Part shown: positions 55,991 to 64,000 of the stretch, in pieces
Numbering within the stretch: the stretch's first letter is position 1
Layout: every line of letters starts with the position of its first letter
Source of the DNA: Metridium senile
Taxonomy: Eukaryota; Cnidaria; Anthozoa; Actiniaria; Metridiidae
NCBI GenBank assembly: GCA_949775045.1
Contig: OX459101.1
Span: 18,314,316-18,378,315 of the forward strand
DNA: 64,000 nt
Reading direction: 5' to 3'
Notes under the pieces: model-generated
What the model was told of the DNA's origin: nothing
Databases searched by the model: none
The model's input: the letters and a program-made list of their open reading frames with translations, nothing else
Position numbers and translations under genes: made by a program

Positions 55991-58123
55991 TATTGATTAA
56001 GTTAATAAGTAGTGTGAAAGCTGACAACTGGGGTCGTCACATATTTATTCCAATTCGCTTTTGAATTACTTTTTTTAGTTCTCTTAGTCATATTTCTTTT
56101 GTCATATGTTATATAATACTTTTTTATATATATATATTTAGATTTTGAATTTAATATTTATAGTTAATCTTATGTTTACATATATTTTTCTTGTAAAGTG
56201 CTTAGAGCAATTAATTAGTGAATAAGCGCTATATCAATAAAGTTTATTAAGTATTATATAAGTAAGTTCAGAATGTCCTGAAGTTAGCTCAAATCAAATC
56301 ATAGATAATCAGAGTAAATATAATTTTCAATTAATGATCGAAAAGCTTGAAAGCTCAAAATCTTTATTATTTTGATAGATGGAATTGTCACTTGGAAATG
56401 TTAGATATAGATGTTAGAAGGTTCTTCGCTCTGGGACTCAGATTTTATTATTAAAGAGTTGACGGGCTTTTCATACTTGAAGAATTCCTTCTAATTATTC
56501 AAACTTAGACAAAAAATGTCGCGTATAGACGCAAAAAAGACCCATGCATATATATATACGCGTTTTTAAGACTGTACGTGGGGAGAAAAAAAGGCGTACA
56601 TCAGGCCCCAATTTTGAAACGAATGGACCACCATAGAATTTATTTGAAAATCATCGTCCCCGCGACAAACTTTTCACACATATTCAATCTGTTTCATTTA
56701 ACCAAGAATTATCGGTTTTCACTCACGTGACTAAAGCCCTGACAACCGTTGCTAACTGCCATGTTGGTGTACAAACAAACGCTGGTAGAGCAAAGAGTCA
56801 CGATGTGATGGTTTTAAATTGTGTCTATTCGTCGATTGTCACGCAAGAAGGCATTCTGTAAACCACGGACTGGACTGGACCCAGAAAACACGGCCGGACT
56901 GGACAGAGTCCGTGTTTTACAAATCGTCGGAAAATACGCACTCATTCCGAGTTTTCGGAAAATTTGTAAAACTGGACTGACACATCAAATAAATAAGATT
57001 ATCAGATATTGTTCGTAAATCTTTTGTGATCGAAAGTAGGAAAATGCCTTCCAAACAATATAGTGCAAACTAGACAGAATGGATTTAAAAACACTTATTA
57101 CGTATTAATATATTACTTAATTTATTATTGGATTTAAAAAGACTTATTACTTCAATAGAGAACAAAAGAAAACAATGATTTTTTTTTAGTTTGCTACTAG
57201 TTAGTGTTAACGTGTTTTCCATTAACTCATAATAGTCATGTAGAAACAATAAAATACAAAACAACCAAAGTATATTATAATTACGCTAAAGCCGGTGTTT
57301 CACGTCCCCCGGGCGTTTTGAAAACGACATCTAAAAGGTACGCACAGATAAAAATAAAGCAGAGTAAAAATGACCCTAACAACTGATTTTTGAGCTAAAA
57401 CTCTCAAAGGACCATAAATGGTATGCACAAGAAATATTTTAACCCTAACAGGTACGCCGATCACCCCTACCACTTGGATAAAGGGAGAAACCGGGTTTTC
57501 ATGGGTTAATGAAAACCACTATAGTCTTTCTTGGTATTTTTTTTTTCGATTCATCATCATTATGTGGTATCTCGAAGGGTTAGAGTGATTTTCACCAGGC
57601 TGTAAAATAGACAAAATTAAATGCTCTGTGTTTTCTCTTGTTGGAATATAACGTTTATTAACTATTATATTATACACTGACTTTAAGTGATTGTTTCACA
57701 TTCCAATGAAAACTACTCCAGTTAAGCCTGCGTCTGGCGACGCAAGCGCAAGAGACCTTATTTCGTCGTGAAAACCGTCTGACGCAGTGATAGCGCAAGC
57801 GCAAGCGCAAGCGCAAGCGCAAGCGCAAGATATAAAAACAATCTTTTTTTCTATAAACCCTTGTACGACCCTTTGCTGTGCAGTACACATTAGAGATAAA
57901 TGTTGACCTTTCTAGCGGGAAATATTGACCTTGTATATTATTATTGCAAGCATTTTTGTTTCATGGGATGTATCAAAGATTCTAAAAAAAACGATTCCAC
58001 GGGAATCCAACTTGATTCTCAAATGGTCTATGATTGACAGATAAAAGGCTAAGTAATATACTTGTTCGTCAGTGTGAACGCCTTACTCGCTTATGTAGAC
58101 AAACAAACCTAAAAGATGTACTT
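55991..58123. other. Intergenic DNA with scattered repeats
   Basis: It holds an inverted pair resembling the ccagtccag elements (56855-56930: cggactggactggaccc), fragments of the ggtacgcacag family (57300-57490), and a (GCAAGC)n run at 57791-57829. No gene is recognised. Confidence 0.45.
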
Positions 58124-58365
58124 TAGGGACGGACCATTTAATATTTGTAGGGGGGTGGGTTATTTCCCCAAAAAAATATCGAGTTAGTAAGATCTTCGGC
58201 CTAAAAAAAAATCGTGCAACGGCAATATGGCAAAAAAATATAGCTTGGTACAGCAAAAAAATATCCGGCAACATTGGAGGGCGAGATAAAAATATCGAGC
58301 ACACTGAAAATCTACCCCCCCCCCCCCCCACCCCTCCCCTACAAAAATCAAATTGTCCGTCCCTA
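58124..58365. mobile_element. TA-flanked MITE, AGGGACGGACCATTT family
   Basis: The ends tagggacggaccatttaa and complement are inverted, followed by G- and C-runs. A family member is at 60135-60354, and a fragment lies near 24239. Confidence 0.75.
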
Positions 58366-59178
58366 GAATGTTTAGATGTACTTGGAGTCTAGTGTGAGCC
58401 CACCTGTGCAATTCATCAGAGCAATCAGTATGCTTGAAATGAATTCGGTAGTGCAAATTATAGCTCAAGGGCGCCCAGCTTTGTTATGTTTCATTGATTT
58501 ATGAGGTTTGTAACTTTTGACAGTACAGTGTAAAACTTAATTAACATTCATTCTTGGTAAAATAAGCAAAAAATCGAAAATCAACTATTGCATATAATTA
58601 AAGGGTATCCTGAGTTTTGTTAGCGTACTTCCAATGCACTTAAAATGGCTCAACCGCATTACTGAATTGCCAATTTGTGGGGCTGTTTACATGAAGGCGA
58701 AGTGTCTCTTAAATTCTAGATGGGATAACTCTATTGTTTAGTTTGTTGAAGCAAATGTTGAAGCCGTTTGCCCATATGTTTTTTGTTTGTTTGTTTCTAT
58801 AGGTTTTCAGGTTTTTAAAAACATCTATTATTGATCAAATGAAACAGAATAATTGAATTTGTGTGCATGTCTTCTGCAAACAAAAACATTTGTCGCAGGG
58901 ACAATGATTTTCACATACATTGAGCGTGACATGCATGATTATATTTTGCCCCCAATTAACATGCAGCTCAGACAGTGACAAATTCCTCTGTGCGCGCGCT
59001 TGGTCTGATTGTGAACGGACTGATCTCTTGTGTATGTTCAGATTCATTTAAGCTAAGGTAAGATCACTGCGCCTTCAAGTTACAAGTAACCATCCATGTA
59101 AGAGATCTACATGCTTCTCATGATGCTGATGTTGGGGTTCTAAAAATCGAAACTTAATGATATTGATTAATTACTGAT
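58366..59178. other. No gene recognised
   Basis: It is mostly unique AT-rich DNA. Near 58745-58775 a fragment of the gttgaagccgtttgccc family is seen. Confidence 0.4.
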
Positions 59179-59398
59179 AAGGCCCGGGCAAACGGCTTTG
59201 ATGTCAACATTTGCTTCAACGTCGGTTTCATTTTGTTGAATGGTAATGTTGAAACCGTTTGCCTACCAATTTTTTTTCAATATTTTGAAACCGTTTACCC
59301 CCTATGTTCAACGTAGTTCAACAACCATTCTACAGCGTTTAACAAAATCGAGCCAATTTTGGAGCAATTATATGTTGAAGCCGTTTGCCCTGCCCTTT
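59179..59398. mobile_element. 220-bp MITE, GGGCAAACGG family, upstream of gene C
   Basis: The ends aaggcccgggcaaacgg and complement ccgtttgccctgccctt are inverted. Internal words gttgaaaccgtttgcc occur in both directions. It ends 133 bases before the gene C start codon, so it lies in the promoter region. Confidence 0.7.
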
Positions 59399-59531
59399 AG
59401 GAGAAGATAGTGGATGCGCTTGACTGCTATAAATAACATTGTATTTTATATATTTATTAGCGTCATTTCTTTACCAAAGGTTAAAATTAGGCTTCAAATC
59501 ATCCCAAGACCTCTACAGTTATATATAAAAC

Positions 59532-62500
59532 ATGGCTTCAAAGTGAGTATAATTTAAAACATTGTGCATTTATATCAGTTGAATACTGACCTAAAGGATT
59601 ATATACAGACAAGGGTGACATTTGCAAACGTCTAACAAAGCAAGTTAAGTAATAGCCCGTTTTCATTTGTTTTCACTTTAATAGTTGCTATGTGTCACAT
59701 TTGGAATATTTGCATGCTAGTAGTGATTACGCAATCGTCATTCCTACCCCACTATTGTGAAGAGTGATACCGTGCGGTCCCTCAAGGGATTGTCTACTTC
59801 TTGTCTGTATATAAGCCTTTAGGTATACAACTGACTCTCATGTCATCCTGAAAATTTAATTCGAAGAAATTTTCATCTAGGGACATTAAATGATCATCCA
59901 AAACATGTATTATTGCAGGAAAATAGGAGACATTTGTGTTTTGAAGGAATTTTATTGAAGACAAAACTATCTCATTAATATGCAATCTTGACACTTGTTT
60001 AAATAATAGAGGGTAATCGGACTCTATTGTTAGGGTAGAGGGATGTATTTTGTGTGTTTGTAGGTGATTTGTGATATGAGCTCATATGTGGTCTAATACA
60101 CGAATAGATCGATATAGTGTAATGGTAAACCCATAAGGGGTGGACCATTTGACTATTGAGGGGGTAGGGGGGGGGGGGTGGATGATTTTGTCAGTGCAGG
60201 AAATTTTTTTTAGCCCGCTGGCATGCGCACGGAATTTATTTTATAGAAAAGCAAAGATTTCAGTGGCAATTTTGGCTTGCAGGAAATTTTTTTTCAAAAT
60301 CATCCACCACCCCCCCCCCCCCCCTCAACTCAAAAGTTAAATGGTCCACCCCTAACTCATCAGGGGCTAAGATGTTAAACTGTTGTCATTATGGTAGATG
60401 ACAAACGTGTTTCATACTCCAAGGCCTTAGGGACATTAAATGATCATCCAAAACATGTATTATTGCAGAAAAATAGGAGACATTTGTGTTTTGAAGGAAT
60501 TTTATTGAAGACAAAACTATCTCATTAATATGCAATCTTGAAACACAAAAGTAATCATCTGTAAAAACTTCGAGAGTTGGCTACCTGTGGTGCAATATGG
60601 AAAATGTCAGTCATCGTGTCACGCTATAAAAAAATCAGAATCAGTATTGATCAGGTCAACGCTAAATTAAAGAATTCATGACCGGCAATGACGAATGTTT
60701 TAAAACTAATCAAAGTTTACATTGATTAACAAAAAAGTAAAACTTGATTTCCTCAGGAAAAAAATAGCAAAATGTTGAATTTTTTGAACAGAAACAAAAA
60801 AGATAGGTTTGGTTTTTGAAGGCCTTTAATAAACAATTGCAAGTCGTATTTTATCAGGTATATAATTAAAAAGACCACACAAGATATGTGGTCTTTTTTT
60901 TTAAACGAGATTGTTACTTACTCTCAAAACACTAACACCGTCTACTAGCATTCTATTTCATTTATTGATTGTATATGTTTGTCTTCAAGGTGTCTTGTTG
61001 ATGAATACAGTTACGATATGGGCATGTTGGCACCATCGGTAAGAATAAGTGGACGTCTTTTTATTCGGTGACGTACTTTGTTATGGTTTTGCCAACCAAC
61101 AATTGCTATTAGAACAAAGAAGATTACAAAATCTATTGTTAAAATGGTTGGCAAATTAGCATCACAATACCAACACTTGTAAACACTACGCTCACCTATA
61201 GTGACGTAAATTGTTATGGTCTTGCCAACCAACCATTGTTAATTGAATAAACAAAATTGAAAATCTGTTGTGAAAATGGTTGTCAAATTACAGACAGACA
61301 GACAGACAGATATTTGTATTTTTTGTTGTAGATGATAATAATCCTTGTGCTGGGCTTCATGAAGAAGAGAGTTAAATTGAAACCTGACCTATTGAATGGA
61401 CGACCAGGTCTACCCATGTGAGTTATGCACATTATTATAACATCATACTTTATACATAATGTTCACACCCTCCCCTCTCCAACCTACCTACTCTGTCCTC
61501 ACCCTCCCAACACACTTTGTACACACCTTCCCCTCCCAACACACTCTGTACACACCCTCCCCTCCCTACACACTTTGTTTACACCCTCCCCTACCTAATG
61601 ATATTCTTTGTCATCTTTACAGGCCTGTGGACTTTCTTGGTAAAGAAAGAAACAAGTTGATTATCATTCTTGCATTTGGTGCAACAGCGTCTTCCTGCTT
61701 TGTAATGTTTTTTCAGACATTGTATCCAGACTTACCCATGAGCAGTGCATCTAAGAACTTACCTAAAACACCATACATCAAAGGTATAATAATAGCAATA
61801 CAACACTGTAACGACGCTTGGACGTACAGCTTTCTATTTAAAAGCTGGCTGGCTTATTTGTTCTTTTGTTAGCTGTTGTAGGCATTTTGATGACAATTCT
61901 GTATGGAATCATCAACTATCCATATCTAGCTTGTGTTCATGCTGAATACAAAGCTATTGGATACACCATAGGTTTTATGTATGCTTTCATCAGGTTAGTC
62001 ATTTGCATTTTCTATTTCTATTATCATTATCATCATCATTATTATTATTATCAATATCATTATCGTATCATCATCATTATTATTATTATCAATATCATTA
62101 TCGTATCATCATCATTATTATTATTATCATCAATATCATGTGCATTTCTAGTATAAGTTCACCTCTCCAGTTCCCTCCCCATCATGGAATAAAGAGATAA
62201 GAAGAGATAAAGAGACCAGAACATAAATTCAAAATAGTTCTATTTTCCACATACTAGGTGTATAGTCAATTTGGTTTTGTATTTGGGATGCTCAGATGAC
62301 GAACAGACACGTCATAGATTCAAGCAGTTAGTAAGTACTAATCATTTTATTCTACTTTAATGCTTAGCAAGAAATGCGCGCGTATAGTAATCTTTTGAGA
62401 ATAAAACCAACCAACCAACCAACCAGCATATACATAATAATTTGTTGTTTTTATCAAAAAATAAATGAGTATACATATAAACAACCAAAAAATAAACCTA

Positions 62501-63572
62501 CCCACAAATAAATGAGTAAATTTCTTTTTCCAGGGTCTGTCATTTGTGTTCTATTCAGACATACTGTTGCACTTACCATCAGTGGTTTGTACCATCCTGC
62601 TCTGTGGCAGCTACGCAGTTCTTCTGTTCAAACACCTAAAAAAACATTACTCCCGTCACGCAAGCTGTCACGACATCTTTGTAAGTTGCACTTTTGAGTT
62701 ATTTTAGACTAGTTTTGACGAGTGCTGGTCCTTAAAATAATAACAGTGATAACACAAACTGAGAACAGACGTCTCAGTGTACATGAGAAACGTGGAGGAC
62801 TTAACAGACTGCTATATAAAGGCGCACATTGCTGCCACGCAGTTAACAATGATGATTGCGATTATTATACTAAATGCCTCAGAGACCAGACTGTGGTACC
62901 GGGAGACAATCCCCTAATCTTAGCAAACAACACAACAGAAGCTTTAACGTCCACCTTATATAGATAGGTTTAGAGTGAATGCAGACGAAACCTACGGCTT
63001 TACGTCTTTACGTCTTTATCCGAGAAGACGAGGCAATGAGATAGGAAATGTTTTTGCTCAAGGACACAATGTAAATCACTCGGGCCGGGGATATTAACAA
63101 ACCCAGACCAACTGAGATAACTGAGATGCGGTTACCTGTATAGTAGTTTAAGAGGCTCCAATGTTTATTACAGCTACAAAGTACAGAACAAGATGAATCT
63201 GTTGCTGAAGATATTGACAAGAAACATGTTGTTATGCTGTTGGAAAACAGACTACACAAAAAAAGGTACTTGATTGAATCAACTTGACTTGAATTGACTT
63301 GACCTGATTCAGCTTGACTTGAATCAACTTGACTTGGATCGACTTGACTTGGATCAACTAGACTCAAAACGTGAATCGACTTGACTTGACTTAACTTGAA
63401 TCGAATTGACACTATTGCAGCTTGATTGTATTTGACCTGTCTTAACTTAACTCGACTTGAAACATCACTTGAACTCTGACCTGTTATTGGACAATTGATT
63501 TTTTCAGAGTGGCACAGGAGAATGAGCCTTGGTATGTGACTTTGAAAAACAAGATCTATGAATCTCGACCAG
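59532..63572 (+). CDS. stra6: STRA6-like gene C, exons 1-9 (runs off right edge)
   Basis: Exons are 59532-59542, 60990-61038, 61332-61417, 61623-61783, 61873-61993, 62258-62330, 62534-62680, 63174-63265 and 63508-63572. All nine have the same lengths and phases as gene B. The protein starts MASKCLVDEYSYDMGMLAPS, then GRPGLPMPVDFLGKERNK, NYPYLACVHAEYKAIGY, QDESVAEDIDKKHVVML and NEPWYVTLKNKIYESRP. Exon 7 differs most from A and B (GLSFVFYSDILLHLPSVV against [18 protein letters not shown]). The next exon should begin about 550 bases further on, beyond the window. The gene is head-to-head with gene B and has the most compact introns of the array. No stop or frameshift is seen in the visible part. 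Confidence 0.87.
59879..59991. repeat. 113-bp direct repeat, first copy (intron 1 of gene C)
   Basis: Starting agggacattaaatgatcatc and ending gcaatcttga, this is almost identical to 60429-60541. The pair encloses about 440 bases that include the MITE at 60135. Confidence 0.9.
60135..60354. mobile_element. MITE of the AGGGGTGGACCATTT family, intron 1 of gene C
   Basis: The ends aaggggtggaccatttga and complement are inverted, with long G and C runs just inside and a repeated gcaggaaattttttt word. It resembles 58124-58365. Confidence 0.75.
60429..60541. repeat. 113-bp direct repeat, second copy (intron 1 of gene C)
   Basis: It differs from 59879-59991 by about one base (gcagaaaa for gcaggaaa), so the duplication is very recent. 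Confidence 0.9.
61455..61610. repeat. 29-bp minisatellite, intron 3 of gene C
   Basis: About five diverged units (cacactttgtacacaccctc) lie just before exon 4. They are the opposite-strand counterpart of the arrays in Z, A and B and the shortest of the four. Confidence 0.85.
62015..62150. repeat. ATT/ATC trinucleotide repeat, intron 5 of gene C
   Basis: Two copies of a 50-base phrase with tatcaatatcattatcgtat lie in an (ATT)n background. Genes A and B carry (CT)n in this intron. Confidence 0.85.
63285..63465. repeat. GACTTGAATC repeat, intron 8 of gene C
   Basis: Imperfect 10-20-bp units (ttgacttgaatcaacttgac) match the type of array in intron 8 of genes A and B. After exon 9 (63573-64000) only AT-rich intron and a fragment of the gcaaacgcacgc repeat near 63910 are seen. 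Confidence 0.8.
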
Positions 63573-64000
63573 GTATTGATATCTTTGTTATTAGTCGAAT
63601 AAACAAGGCTCGCCTAAATGGCTTATACAGTTGACTATGTTGTAAGCAAACACCATCAGACCTTAAGAAAGTGGCTGCTTATGAGCACCTTAAGACAGGA
63701 AGCCATACCGTGCGTAATTTGCAACACTTCCGGACGCATGTCAAAAATTATCAAAAAATATTAAAATAACGGTATTTATATCTTATTTGTTACCATATTT
63801 GTTTCCAATCACTTTTCAATTATATTCAAAAGAATACTAACGAACTTGAATGCTAACGAACTTGATGACATTAAACGAGTTTTTGTTGGTAACTTCCCAT
63901 CGGATGCTAAAGGCCCGAGCAAACGCACGCAACATTGTTGGCCAACATTGTTTCGATACGGTTTGTTGAACACGATAACAAAAGAAATGTTGGATGAGTT

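Overview
This is a window of animal nuclear DNA, AT-rich and crowded with GT-AG introns, microsatellites, minisatellites and short palindromic DNA transposons. The gene content (a STRA6-type retinol transporter family, an alpha-kinase fragment, a Ginger-type transposon with an OTU domain) and the repeat style suggest an aquatic invertebrate, most likely a cnidarian such as a coral or sea anemone. The phylum is an inference. All family names come from motif recognition, without a database search.

The host genes form a local family of STRA6-like multipass membrane proteins, named here by position. Gene Z (minus strand, 5' exons at 1-2528) runs off the left edge. Gene A (minus, 8349-33505) is broken. 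Gene B (minus, 36122-47078) is complete: 19 exons join in frame into 626 codons plus a stop, close to the 667 residues of human STRA6. Gene C (plus, 59532-63572 and beyond the right edge) shows exons 1-9. Z, A and B are tandem; B and C are head-to-head. Intron phases are the same in every copy that can be compared, and homologous introns carry the same kinds of simple repeat. The array therefore grew by segmental duplication, flanks included.

Gene A is cut inside coding exon 15 by an 11,751-bp insertion (10307-22057) with about 36-bp inverted ends and a TAC target duplication. Removing the insertion and one TAC gives a 127-nt exon, the same length as in gene B. The insertion is a nest. It holds a two-exon gene of unknown function (10390-12310), a 648-bp foldback in that gene's intron, and an apparently complete 6,414-bp Ginger-type transposon (13575-19988). 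It also holds a TTA-flanked non-autonomous element and a membrane/coiled-coil exon candidate. The Ginger-type element has about 307-bp inverted ends built of short sub-repeats, a GACCT duplication, and a two-exon gene for an 839-aa integrase-OTU fusion.

The intergenic DNA (2.5-8.3, 33.5-36.1 and 47.1-59.5 kb) holds duplicated gene flanks, MITEs with TA, TAA or TTA duplications, a Mutator-like element with 9-bp duplications (48856-50671), hammerhead-like motifs of Penelope type, and a composite foldback at 52.7-56.0 kb. An orphan STRA6-type first exon lies at 51424-51434. No tRNA, rRNA or CRISPR array was seen.
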